Assembly (NCBI GenBank): GCA_024232355.1
Contig: JAAEPW010000006.1
Location: forward strand, 1-57,417
Length of the DNA stretch: 57,417 bases
Direction: 5' to 3'
Source of the DNA: Chloroflexota bacterium
Lineage (GTDB): Bacteria > Chloroflexota > Anaerolineae > B4-G1
Part shown: positions 33,141 to 41,786 of the stretch, one piece after another
How the letters are laid out: every line of letters starts with the position of its first letter
Numbering within the stretch: the first letter of the stretch is position 1
Notes under the pieces: generated by a model
Told to the model about the DNA's origin: nothing
Databases searched by the model: none
What the model saw: only the letters and a program-made list of their open reading frames with translations
Program-made: the position numbers and the translations under genes

Positions 33141-36100
33141 ATGCCCCAAGAAAAAATCCTGATTGTAGAAGATGAAAAAGATTTGTACGTGCTAATGGAC
33201 ACCATGATGCAGAGCAATGGCTATCGCACGGTCATCGCTCGCGACGGTGTCGAGGGCTTGGATTTGGCTTTGCGTGAACGACCAGACTTGATCCTTTTGG
33301 ATCTGCAACTGCCCAAGATGGACGGTATGCAGGTGCTCCGGGATTTGCGCGAGCAGCAAGTGAATTTGCCGGTGGTACTGGTGACTGCCTGGAGAACGGA
33401 AAGACTGGTGCTCGAGGCGTTGCGGTTGGGTGTCAAGGACTATATCACCAAACCTTTTACTATGCAAGAGATGCTGGATGTGGTGCACCGCGCGCTGACT
33501 GAAGGACGCTTGCGCCGTGAACGGGATACCCTGATCGATCAATTGCAAGGCTCGAACCAAGAGCTGGCACAGCGGGTGGCCCAAATCACCGCGCTGTACG
33601 AGGTGGGGCAAGCACTGGCATCTACCCTAGACCTGGATGAGACCCTGGATGTGATCCTCCGAGAAGCGGGACGCGTGTTGGGTGTGGATGTTGCTTCAAT
33701 CCTCTTATTGGATGAACGAACCGGAGAACTGGTGTTTTGCTCAGGGACGGGAGACGAGGCCCAGGTATTGATTGACCAGCGATTATCGTCTGGACATGGA
33801 ATCGCCGGTTGGGTGGCCGAACACGGTGACCCTTTACTGGTTCAGGACGTTCTGTCTGATCCGCGTCACAGTGCCACCTTTGACAATATGACCGGGTTTG
33901 TCACGGATTCGATTCTGTGTGTCCCTTTGATCGTTAAAGGGCGTGTGATTGGCGTCGTAGAGGCCCTGAACAAACCAGAGCCAGGATTTACCCAAGATGA
34001 TTTGGCAATGTTGCGTTCTCTAGCCACATCGGCCGCGATAGCTATCGAGAACGCACAGTTGTTCGAAGAAACACATCGCTTGCATCATCAGACCCAAGTA
34101 CAATTGACCCGGACAGAACAGGCATACGGTGAGATTCAGGCGTTGCAAGAGACGACTGGTGCATTGCTTTCCTCGTCGTTGGATTTGCCCGAGGTACTGA
34201 ACCAAATAGTGAACAGTGTGGTATCGGGGTTGGGGTATAATGGGGCTATTCTGGCCGAATACAATGAGCAAGATCAATCTCTACCGGTGCGAGCTTTTGC
34301 CGCAGATCCCATTCTGACCGATCTGATCGAATCCTACGAGAAACAAGTCGGCTTCCGGCTGGTGGATACGCACGTGACTATGGATCAGACAGAGAATTTG
34401 GCGGTGAGTGCTGCTCTGGATGGAAAGATCCAGGTCACCTCTAATCTCTTTGACCTGTTTCAACCCTGGGTGACGCTAGAGATGGCCGAGGCTATGCAAG
34501 TGGCGGCTGGCATACGCACGCTGGCGACGATCCCTCTGTTGACCAAAGACCGGCTGGTGGGCAACTTGTTTGCTGCCAGTGGAAAAAATCAACTTGCAGA
34601 GTCTGACCTGGATTCATTGCAAACCTTGGCGAACCAGGCGGCTCTGGCCATTGAGAATGCCCAACTCTACCAAAACTTGCGGGAATCGCGGGATCAAGTG
34701 ACAGAGCGAAGCGAGGCACTGGAAAAGCGACTGAGTGAACTGTCGCGCCTCCAACAGATGGCGATGGAGTTGGGTCGAGTAACGATTGGAGCCAATCCCC
34801 AGGATATCTTTGAGCAACTGACAGAGCAAGCGGCTACATTGTTGGAAGCAAAGAGCAGTGCCATCATGCTTTTTGACCCAGAGCGTGGGAAATTAGTTTG
34901 CCAGGAACCCGCCTTTGGCGTGCCCAGTGAGATCGTCCGTGATTGGCGCATTTCTCTCAGCAAAGATAATCCGTCTTGGGCCATATGGGAAAGTGGCGGA
35001 CCGTTTATACTGAACGATGTGGCCGACGCCCCGATTGTAAAGATGATGGGATTTGGTGATATCCAGGAGCGGATGGGATTGCGTTCCACCATATTTTGTT
35101 GGTTGCGTATAGGTGGAAGGCCCGTTGGGGCGCTTCAGGTGTCGGATAAGCGAGATGACAGTGACTTTACCCCGGACGATGCTCGGGTGTTGCAGATTTT
35201 TGCCTCTCAAAGTGCGATCTCTATCGAGAATGCCCGCATCCTGCAACGGATGGAAGCACTAAATCAGGTCGGCGAGGCGATCACCGCTCGCTTGACGCTG
35301 TCCGAGGTGTTGGAACGGGTAATACAGGGAGTTGACGAATTAATCAGGGTGCAAGGTATCTCTATCTGGCTCAAAGAATCCTCTCCAGATGGAGCGGGCG
35401 CCAAACTTTCGCTCGTGGTTTCCCTGCCAGATAAATCCTTGCCAGACAAGCTGAGTGACGTGGGCCTAGAGATGGGAGAGGGAATCGCCGGAATGGTAGC
35501 CCAGACAGGCCGTTCATTGATCGTACACGATGCTCAGAACGACCCACGCTATTCACGCCAGTTTGAGCAACGTACGGGCCTGATGGCCGAGTCACTTTTG
35601 TGTGTACCGTTGCAGGTTGGAGACGCGGTCAGTGGTGTGGTCGAGGTCGTCAACAAGATTGGATCCGAGTTTGATCAGGAGGATTTGGAGATTATCAGCT
35701 CGGTCGCGGCTTCGCTGGCTGTGGCTGTAGAGAATGCCCGTTTGTTCACCAGCGAAAAGCGCCGTGCTTCAGAGATGGAGGCGTTGGTCGAGATCGCTCA
35801 GGCTATCACCGAAGCGGTGACAGAGCATCCCAAGGCGCTACTGGAACGTATTGCCCGCGGCGCTTGTGAGGCGCTAGAGGCAGATTGTGCCATCGTTTAT
35901 CCTTTTGTCGCCTCAGAGGCTGATATTTACGATATGGACAACGTGGCAACCTTTGGTACACATCATCCGCTGAAACTTGCCCAATCCCACATGCCGGTGG
36001 ATGACCCAACGCGGGTAATCCGCAAGCGAAAACTGTTAGTGTGCGGGGGCGTCGTCTGTGATCAGCAGGCTCTGTTGCAAGCTCCGTTTTTTGAGCGGGA

Positions 36101-37544
36101 AGACATCCAATCGTTTGTGGGTGTTCTGTTGGAGGCAGACAAAGATGAGATGGGTGTCTTGTACATCAACTTTCGTACTCTTCACCATTTTGAAGAGCAC
36201 GAATTGGCCTTTGTGCGCCTCATCGCTCACCAAGCTGCATTGGCTATTGCCAAGTCGCGATTGTTCCAAACTCTTGACCGCGAACTGGTGCAAGCCAATG
36301 CCAATCTGCGGCGCAAAGTGCGCGAGTTGGAGGAACTACAGGCGATCAACAATGTGATCAGCTCTACGCTCGAGATAGATAAAGTGTGGGATAGTATTCT
36401 GCACGGAGCCATGTCTATCACGGCTGCCCCCCACGCCGCTGTTTTGCTAATAGATGAGGAAAGCGGCAAGGTATTCTCTCGTATGCGGCGAGGGGATGAG
36501 ACGTCTATTCAATGGCTGGATCCCAACGAAACGTTGATTTTGCCCTCTGCGAAAGAAATAGAGGAACGCTTTGCCAGACATCAAGATGTTTTTCAGAGCT
36601 TTGCCGGGCAATCGGCTGGTGGTATCCCGTGGGGGCTTACGTATTGGCGACTGGCTCCCGACGCTCACTCTGTCCTTCATACGCCCATCGTGAGCGGAGA
36701 TGATCAAGAGCCCAAAGGCTTTTTGGTCATTGGCAGTTCCCGGCAAGAGGAATTTGGTCCTGATGATCGTCGTTTGCTGGAGGCTCTGGCCAACCAGGCG
36801 GTTATTGCTATACAGAACGCGCAATATTTGGAGACCTTGCGTACCTATCAAGAGCAGCAGGTGGAAGCGGAACGCATCGCCGCTATGGCCGATATTGCGG
36901 GGAACATGGTTCATCGCATCAACAATACCGTGGGCGCGATTCGCCCGCTCACCCAACAGGTCAAAATGAAATTGGATCGTGGCGCATTGACCGATGAATA
37001 TCTCGACGACAAACTGCAAAAGATATTGGAGAACGCCGACCGTACCCTAAAAGTGGCCCGGCACATCCGGCGACCTTTCCGGGCGATCCAATTGGAACGC
37101 ATAAACGTGAACGAGTCTATCGCCGCTGCCGAGGCCGAACTGACTACGCCGGTTGGCGTCGAGATGGATGTCGAATACGGTATAAATCTGTCCCTGGTCG
37201 AGGCTACCGAGCAGTTGGACGAAGTCTTTCGCAATTTGATGAAAAATGCGATGGATGCTATGGCAAAGGAGGGCGGTTATCTCTTGGTCCGCAGCCGGCA
37301 GATAGAGAACCGTATGGTCATCGTGACGGTCGCAGACAATGGCCCGGGCATCCCACCGCAGATACGAGACAATCTGTTTCATATGGGCGCGACAACGAAA
37401 CAAGGTGGGATGGGGTATGGCTTGTGGTGGTCCAAGACCTTTTTACGCCGTCTGGGTGGAGATGTTGTGCTAGAGAGTGAGGAGGGCAAGGGCTGCACGT
37501 TTACGGTCACTTTGCCAATCAGCGAACCGGAGGGAGGGTTATGA
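33141..37544 (+). CDS. receiver / six-GAF / histidine kinase sensor
   Basis: 1467 residues with AGGAGG upstream. Order: receiver (1-125, Asp54 in LLDLQLPKMDG), then six GAF-type domains at about 150-315, 335-515, 540-705, 706-875, 880-1050 and 1065-1235, each ending in a helix of the AIAIENAQL type that continues into the next unit, then a histidine kinase: phospho-acceptor His1258 in NMVHRINNTV, N-box NLMKNAMDAM, DNGPGIP and GMGYGLWWSKTF. GAF 1 and 4 keep the GIAGWVAEHGDPL / GIAGMVAQTGRSL pattern and may bind ligand; 5 carries a cysteine near KLLVCGG. No membrane helix, so it is cytosolic. The stop overlaps the next response regulator start (ATGA). It probably phosphorylates the three receivers downstream. 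Confidence 0.94.
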   Translation: MPQEKILIVEDEKDLYVLMDTMMQSNGYRTVIARDGVEGLDLALRERPDLILLDLQLPKMDGMQVLRDLREQQVNLPVVLVTAWRTERLVLEALRLGVKDYITKPFTMQEMLDVVHRALTEGRLRRERDTLIDQLQGSNQELAQRVAQITALYEVGQALASTLDLDETLDVILREAGRVLGVDVASILLLDERTGELVFCSGTGDEAQVLIDQRLSSGHGIAGWVAEHGDPLLVQDVLSDPRHSATFDNMTGFVTDSILCVPLIVKGRVIGVVEALNKPEPGFTQDDLAMLRSLATSAAIAIENAQLFEETHRLHHQTQVQLTRTEQAYGEIQALQETTGALLSSSLDLPEVLNQIVNSVVSGLGYNGAILAEYNEQDQSLPVRAFAADPILTDLIESYEKQVGFRLVDTHVTMDQTENLAVSAALDGKIQVTSNLFDLFQPWVTLEMAEAMQVAAGIRTLATIPLLTKDRLVGNLFAASGKNQLAESDLDSLQTLANQAALAIENAQLYQNLRESRDQVTERSEALEKRLSELSRLQQMAMELGRVTIGANPQDIFEQLTEQAATLLEAKSSAIMLFDPERGKLVCQEPAFGVPSEIVRDWRISLSKDNPSWAIWESGGPFILNDVADAPIVKMMGFGDIQERMGLRSTIFCWLRIGGRPVGALQVSDKRDDSDFTPDDARVLQIFASQSAISIENARILQRMEALNQVGEAITARLTLSEVLERVIQGVDELIRVQGISIWLKESSPDGAGAKLSLVVSLPDKSLPDKLSDVGLEMGEGIAGMVAQTGRSLIVHDAQNDPRYSRQFEQRTGLMAESLLCVPLQVGDAVSGVVEVVNKIGSEFDQEDLEIISSVAASLAVAVENARLFTSEKRRASEMEALVEIAQAITEAVTEHPKALLERIARGACEALEADCAIVYPFVASEADIYDMDNVATFGTHHPLKLAQSHMPVDDPTRVIRKRKLLVCGGVVCDQQALLQAPFFEREDIQSFVGVLLEADKDEMGVLYINFRTLHHFEEHELAFVRLIAHQAALAIAKSRLFQTLDRELVQANANLRRKVRELEELQAINNVISSTLEIDKVWDSILHGAMSITAAPHAAVLLIDEESGKVFSRMRRGDETSIQWLDPNETLILPSAKEIEERFARHQDVFQSFAGQSAGGIPWGLTYWRLAPDAHSVLHTPIVSGDDQEPKGFLVIGSSRQEEFGPDDRRLLEALANQAVIAIQNAQYLETLRTYQEQQVEAERIAAMADIAGNMVHRINNTVGAIRPLTQQVKMKLDRGALTDEYLDDKLQKILENADRTLKVARHIRRPFRAIQLERINVNESIAAAEAELTTPVGVEMDVEYGINLSLVEATEQLDEVFRNLMKNAMDAMAKEGGYLLVRSRQIENRMVIVTVADNGPGIPPQIRDNLFHMGATTKQGGMGYGLWWSKTFLRRLGGDVVLESEEGKGCTFTVTLPISEPEGGL

Positions 37545-37927
37545 GTAAAAAATATCACGTGTTGGTGGTCGAGGACGAAGAATATTGGCGTGAAGATGTG
37601 TTCCGTGAGGAATTGGAGGGAGCAGGGTATCAGGTCGAGACGTCCAGTAGTTATGGTGAAGCGGTCGCTGCTCTGGACCGCCGGATTTTTGATCTATTGG
37701 TGATTGACGTCAATCTAACCGGTCAAAATGGCAACCAAGACGGTATACGTGTGCTGGAACAGATGGTCTCGTTGGGACACAAATCAAAGGCTATCGTCGT
37801 CAGTGGTTCCAGAACTCGTGCAATGGCTGAACAAAGTGTCAAGAAATTCCAACCTATTGCCTTTCTTGACAAGACAACCTTTGACGTTATCAAATTTATC
37901 ACCCTGGTACAAAGCGCGTTAAAATAA
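37541..37927 (+). CDS. single-domain response regulator
   Basis: 128 residues; the ATG overlaps the kinase stop by four bases and follows GGAGGG. A receiver only: acidic pocket VVEDEEYW, Asp56 in LLVIDVNLTG, S in VVSGS and Lys in FLDKTTFD. There is no output domain. Such proteins act as phosphate shuttles or by protein contact. Sequence pattern (an aromatic-Trp after the acidic pair, YGEAVAAL, and IAFLDKTTFD) resembles the receivers of the next two genes, suggesting duplication from a common ancestor and a common kinase. Confidence 0.93.
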   Translation: MSKKYHVLVVEDEEYWREDVFREELEGAGYQVETSSSYGEAVAALDRRIFDLLVIDVNLTGQNGNQDGIRVLEQMVSLGHKSKAIVVSGSRTRAMAEQSVKKFQPIAFLDKTTFDVIKFITLVQSALK

Positions 37928-37953
37928 GGCGTTGATTGTTCAAGGAGTAGGTT

Positions 37954-39258
37954 ATGGAGTACAGGGGCCAAGTCTTGGTGGTAGAAGATGATCCTTTTTG
38001 GCAAGACCTGATGCGCGAGACGTTGGAGGAAGAGTACCATGTGATCGTCGCCGCGACCTACGATGAGGCCAAGCTCGTACTGGAAAAGGTCAAGCATGGG
38101 CAAGAGCGCATCGATCTGGTAACGGTCGACATGCAACTGCCCGGTCAGTTGCAAAGCGAGGGTATCAAGGTCGAGGCCGGACAGCGCATCGTAAACTATT
38201 TGAGCCGATTTGACCCGCACATTCCTTGCATTGTCGTGACGGGGTTGCCCGACATCTCGACGACTCTGGTGCGCGACCTGTTCAAACGGTACAATGTTTT
38301 CGACTTTATCGCCAAGGCCCAGTTTGATTTGGGCGAGTTTTTGGACATTGTGGAGCGGGCCATAGACCACTCTCGGCCCGGGGAGAGCCAGGGAGATGCC
38401 CCGAGCCTGGCACAAGACGGGAAACGGCGTATCGGTCGCTACGAAATCATCAAAGAACTGGGGCAGGGTGCGATGGGCATCGTCTACCAGGCACTGGACC
38501 CCAACATCCAGCGTACGGTTGCGCTCAAAGTGCTGCGTCCCGACCTGACCTCTAATCCAGAGCTAAGGCAACGTTTCCAGAGAGAAGCACGTTCAGCTGG
38601 CGGACTTAATCACCCGGGGATTGTCACTATCTTTGACGCCGCTGAACAGGGTGATACCTCGTTTCTGGTGATGGAATACTTGGAGGGGCAAACGCTGGAG
38701 CAGTTGATCGAGATGAGTGACCTTCTTCCGGTCGCCCGAGTGCGCGACGTCGCTATGCAGATCTGCGACGCGCTCGACTTTGCGCATAACGCCCAGGTGA
38801 TCCATCGTGACATTAAACCTTCCAACATCATCCTGCTGCCCGGCGACCAGGTCAAGCTGACCGATTTCGGCATCGCCAAAATTATGGCCGAGCCGCGCTT
38901 GACTCGTACGGGTATCATTGGCACCCTCGACTATATGTCGCCCGAGCAAGCAAAGGGCCAAGACGTAGACCATCGCGCCGACATTTATGCGTTGGGTGTG
39001 GTCATGTTTGAAATGCTGGTCGGTTCGCCTCCCTTTCAGGCCGATAATCCAGGCACAACGATTCTCAAGCTCATATCTGAACCCATACCGTCACCCTGTG
39101 CTCTCAACCCGTCGGTGTCGGACAAAATGGAAGCCGTCATTGTCAAAGCCACGTCCAAGGATTGCACGAAGCGTTATCAGACCGCAGCAGAGATGGGGCA
39201 GGCACTAGGAGCCTTGCCGGGTCAAGTTACAAGGCAGTCACCTTTGGATCATGTTTAG
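37954..39258 (+). CDS. receiver-Ser/Thr protein kinase fusion
   Basis: 434 residues with AGGAGT upstream. N-terminal receiver (about 5-135): VVEDDPFW, Asp59 in LVTVDMQLPG, T in VVTGLPD, Lys in FIAKAQFD. A linker near 140-158 leads to a Hanks-type kinase (about 160-425): GQGAMGIVY loop, ALKVLRP lysine, catalytic Asp286 in HRDIKPSN, DFGIAK, GTLDYMSPEQ. No membrane segment. The fusion directly couples Asp phosphorylation to Ser/Thr kinase activity, an uncommon arrangement. It lies 26 bases after the single-domain regulator and in the same operon as the multi-GAF kinase. Substrates unknown. Confidence 0.94.
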   Translation: MEYRGQVLVVEDDPFWQDLMRETLEEEYHVIVAATYDEAKLVLEKVKHGQERIDLVTVDMQLPGQLQSEGIKVEAGQRIVNYLSRFDPHIPCIVVTGLPDISTTLVRDLFKRYNVFDFIAKAQFDLGEFLDIVERAIDHSRPGESQGDAPSLAQDGKRRIGRYEIIKELGQGAMGIVYQALDPNIQRTVALKVLRPDLTSNPELRQRFQREARSAGGLNHPGIVTIFDAAEQGDTSFLVMEYLEGQTLEQLIEMSDLLPVARVRDVAMQICDALDFAHNAQVIHRDIKPSNIILLPGDQVKLTDFGIAKIMAEPRLTRTGIIGTLDYMSPEQAKGQDVDHRADIYALGVVMFEMLVGSPPFQADNPGTTILKLISEPIPSPCALNPSVSDKMEAVIVKATSKDCTKRYQTAAEMGQALGALPGQVTRQSPLDHV

Positions 39259-39268
39259 AAAATGTAGG

Positions 39269-39318
39269 TCACGTTTTTAACGTGATGGTATTTGTTGTTG
39301 TCACGCTGCAAGCGTGAC
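39269..39318. repeat. pair of small hairpins
   Basis: TCACG (39269-39273) pairs with CGTGA (39281-39285), and GTCACGCT (39300-39307) pairs with AGCGTGAC (39311-39318) around GCA. Both share the TCACG core. They lie in the 101-base gap between the receiver-kinase and receiver-adaptor genes and could attenuate transcription or be short dispersed repeats. Confidence 0.55.
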
Positions 39319-39359
39319 TTGCAAAGTTATTTCAAAGCGAGATCGTAGGAGAGTCTTTT

Positions 39360-39965
39360 ATGAGTGACGAACGAGCTATTTTGATTGTAGAGGACGACGA
39401 ATGGTGGCAGGCAGTTCTGAAAGAATCTCTTGAGGACGAAGGCTATACGGTGACGACTTTGGCAGGCTATCAGGATGTCCGTCAAGCCTTGGAGGAACGT
39501 GCCTTTGGACTGGTGATCCTGGATCTGCTGCTGGACGAATCGGCACCGATGCTGGATGGTGAGCGGCTGTTGGCCCATATTTCGCGCCATTATTCAAAGA
39601 CGCCCTGTATCATCGTCAGTGGGCACGGCGACATCCGGGTTGTGCGGGACGCATTCAAACAATATCACGTGATAGACTTTATTGCCAAGGATCAGTTTGA
39701 TATTCCGACCTTTATCGAGTTGGTGGGGACCGTCTTACAATCATCCACAGACCCTGCCATTCTGCGCCGAACTCTGCGCCAAACACTAGAGACAAAATTT
39801 GATCAGGAAGAAATTCAGGATCTCTGTTTTGATATGGGTATAGATTTTCAAGATTTGCCTAGCGAGGGGAAAAAAGCCCGGGAAGTGGTCGCATACTGCC
39901 AGCGGCACGATCGTCTGAAGGAATTGACAGCCAATATCATCAGATTGCGACCAGGATCGCTCTAG
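39360..39965 (+). CDS. receiver fused to an effector-associated (Death-like) adaptor domain
   Basis: 201 residues with AGGAGAG upstream. Receiver about 5-125: IVEDDEWW, Asp55 in LVILDLLLDES, S in IVSGHGD, Lys in FIAKDQFD. The C-terminal part (about 130-198) is a compact helical domain with LRQTLETKFDQEEIQDLCFD, MGIDFQDLP and ELTANIIRLRP. This pattern resembles the small effector-associated domains (EAD, the EAD7-like group as I remember it) that recruit proteases, NTPases or other effectors in bacterial conflict and signalling systems by like-with-like contact. The assignment is from memory of the motif and is less certain than the receiver. It ends the multi-GAF kinase cluster. No second EAD protein is seen in the window. 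Confidence 0.82.
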   Translation: MSDERAILIVEDDEWWQAVLKESLEDEGYTVTTLAGYQDVRQALEERAFGLVILDLLLDESAPMLDGERLLAHISRHYSKTPCIIVSGHGDIRVVRDAFKQYHVIDFIAKDQFDIPTFIELVGTVLQSSTDPAILRRTLRQTLETKFDQEEIQDLCFDMGIDFQDLPSEGKKAREVVAYCQRHDRLKELTANIIRLRPGSL

Positions 39966-40073
39966 ACTTGATGATGGAACTCGCGCACCAGTGCTGCCTT
40001 CTTATCCTGATCGGGTTTCTGGATGATGTCGAGTCCGGCAGAGTGGGTGAGCAACGCCAGCAGCACATTGACT

Positions 40074-40107
40074 AAAAAGGGCTGGAGCTTTTCGCAAACC
40101 CCAGCCC
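40074..40107 (-). terminator. terminator of the minus-strand group ending at 40162
   Basis: On the minus strand GGGCTGG pairs with CCAGCCC (40101-40107 with 40079-40085), followed directly by TTTTT. It lies 55 bases after the stop of the beta-propeller remnant. Nothing else is recognised in 39966-40161. Confidence 0.75.
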
Positions 40108-40161
40108 TGATCGAATCTACCCGTCACACGTACGGATATCGAATCCCACCTCAATCTAGCG

Positions 40162-40530
40162 TCATTGATCCCTCATCACCATCGGCAGATACACTGCCAC
40201 TCTGCAAGATGTGTTGGGTGGGAAGAGAGCCATGCCGAACACCCTGTCGGCTGTCAAGATGTTCCCGACCACGCTGTTGCTGTCCAGGTTCACGACCACT
40301 ACCTCTCGGCTGTCGGGGTTGCTGACGTAGGCAAAGCGGCCGACTGAACTCGGAAAGACCTCCACGCCCCTGGATTGATCGTTCATCGGATCCGTGGGAA
40401 TGGTCGTGATAAACTGCCCAGTGACCGCATTCAAGACAAAGACGGAATCATTCTTGGAATCTGTCACGTACAGCGCGCTGCCGTCGGGCGAGAGGTCCAA
40501 CCCAGCAATCCATTTACTGCCCAGGATCGG
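40162..40530 (-). pseudogene. C-terminal remnant of a YVTN-type beta-propeller surface protein
   Basis: 122 codons open from just after a TAG to the stop. The text LDLSPDGSALYVTDSKNDSV followed by VLNAVTGQFITTIP and FAYVSNPDSREVVVVNLDS is two to three beta-propeller repeats of the YVTN/SMP-30-like kind. The end, VYLPMVMRDQ, matches the C-terminal tail of the PKD remnant at 45649 (YLPLVLRNQ). No start codon with a ribosome site belongs to it, and the upstream frame is the truncated peptidase gene, separated by one TAG (40531-40533). The residues before the TAG (SLIAT) also look like propeller, so the gene lost its 5' part by a fusion event and then gained a stop. Translation of the remnant is unlikely. 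Confidence 0.75.
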
Positions 40531-41130
40531 CTAGGTCGCGATCAGACTATCGCTGGCCGTGCCAATGCCGCTTTTCCAGCCAAAGCAGCTTGTCCCTGTG
40601 CCCGCGCCAACCGCCCCTTCTGTTACTGGCCCCGCCGACGCGGCCTCAATCGCCGCCCAGACGTGCTCGGCGCGGACGTGACGCCCTTGCAGGTCGTTGA
40701 GGTAGCCGTCGTTCGTCTCGCCCATGATTATGTTGACACTGCCGGTATGGATGCCGATCTCGGGGCTGTGTTGAATCGCGTGCTGCGCCAGCGCATCGGC
40801 CACCAGATAGACGTTGAGGGTGTTGGTCAGCGCGATGGGGGTCTCGATGAGGCCCAGTTCACGTACTTGCTCAAAGCCGCACACCTTGCCAAAGTCGTTG
40901 ATGGTGTGGACGGCGGCGCGCACCTTTTGACAGAACAGATTGTCGCCGTGGGGCAAGATCACCGTCACGCCGGTGCGAACGGGACTGCGCCATGGGTTCA
41001 ATGGCCCTTCTCCTGAGGTCAGCGTCGTGTGTCCCACTCGCACGCCGTTCACGTCGGTGATGGCATTGTGTGTGCCAGTGGGCAGGTTGCCCACTGGCAA
41101 CCCCAGGTCGCGTACGCGTGGTTGAGGCAT
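40531..41130 (-). pseudogene. P1/S58-family peptidase (DmpA-like), truncated and fused to propeller sequence
   Basis: 199 residues from an ATG without a good ribosome site. MPQPRVRDLGLPVGNLPTGT, AITDVNGVRVGHTTL, GVTVILPHG and GAVGAGTGTSCFGWKSGIGT are typical of the N-terminal half of P1-family (DmpA/BapA-like) self-cleaving aminopeptidases. Family members run to about 330-375 residues and have the self-cleavage site and nucleophilic serine in the C-terminal part. Here similarity ends at GIGTA; the next residues belong to a beta-propeller, then a TAG. The active-site half is absent, so the product should be inactive. It is the last of three closely spaced minus-strand genes after a CorA-like gene and a TIGR04076 gene. 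Confidence 0.78.
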
Positions 41131-41141
41131 CTTGTGTTTTC

Positions 41142-41777
41142 TTATTCGAGGTTCTCTATCCGCATGATTACGTTGCCCGCCGGATCGGGGCAGATGACGT
41201 GAGCATCCTCCGTTAGCCAGTCGCCATCCTTTAACAGTCGCTGCTTGGCCGGGAGAAGCGGAAGAACAGCGTGCAAGGCGTAGAGACAAAAGTGACGATC
41301 CGCCGGAATGTACAGCCGTCCACTGTGCAAAACGAAATAATCACCCGGCTGCATCTCCGAAGTACATTTATTCTTGACCTCTTCCACAACCACGCGCAAA
41401 CTCTTGAGCCCTCCCTCACCCTCACTCCCCTCTGCCCCTTGTCCCCTCTGCTCCTTATCCCCTTGTCCCCTTGTCTCCTTTCTCCCCTTGTCTACCTTTC
41501 CCATCTGTTCTATCTTGAAAATCACTCGCCCCTTTGGATCGGGGCACTGGGCGCGCTGTACCCGCCACATCCAGTCCTCATCCTTGGGCTCGGCAATTTC
41601 GCGCTCCTTGGGGGTGATGAGCGGCAAGATGGATTGAAGGGCGTACAGACAGATGTAGCCACCCTCGGGGATGCGAATATCCCCATCCCGCACACTAAAA
41701 TAGTCACCTGACTTCATTGGTGGGTTAGCTGTGCATTCCCCCACCACCTTGGTGACAGCGACTTTGAGTTCGTACAT
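41142..41777 (-). CDS. TIGR04076-family protein, tandemly duplicated
   Basis: 211 residues with AGGAGG before the ATG. Two copies of one ~90-residue unit: copy 1 (about 1-92) has VAVTKVVGECTANPPMKSGD, GGYICLYALQSILPLI and QCPDPKGRVIFKIE; copy 2 (about 123-211) has VVVEEVKNKCTSEMQPGDYF, HFCLYALHAVLPLLP and ICPDPAGNVIMRIE. Single-copy TIGR04076 proteins are common in anaerobes; function unknown. Each unit keeps a cysteine near the start, one in CLYAL and one in CPDP, possibly a metal or redox site. The linker is low-complexity (GQGDKEQRGQGAEG) and encoded by an almost pure purine tract (41408-41500). It lies 9 bases after the CorA-like gene. Confidence 0.82.
   Translation of the reverse strand: MYELKVAVTKVVGECTANPPMKSGDYFSVRDGDIRIPEGGYICLYALQSILPLITPKEREIAEPKDEDWMWRVQRAQCPDPKGRVIFKIEQMGKVDKGRKETRGQGDKEQRGQGAEGSEGEGGLKSLRVVVEEVKNKCTSEMQPGDYFVLHSGRLYIPADRHFCLYALHAVLPLLPAKQRLLKDGDWLTEDAHVICPDPAGNVIMRIENLE
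41408..41500 (-). repeat. purine-rich low-complexity tract encoding the linker
   Basis: On the minus strand this stretch consists of repeated GGGGACAAGG / GGGGCAGAGG units with at least six runs of four Gs separated by 4-12 bases. It encodes the Gly/Glu/Gln/Lys-rich linker between the two TIGR04076 units. It has the form of a potential G-quadruplex or triplex-forming sequence and of a slippage-prone microsatellite. Confidence 0.75.
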
Positions 41778-41786
41778 TGAGACCTC

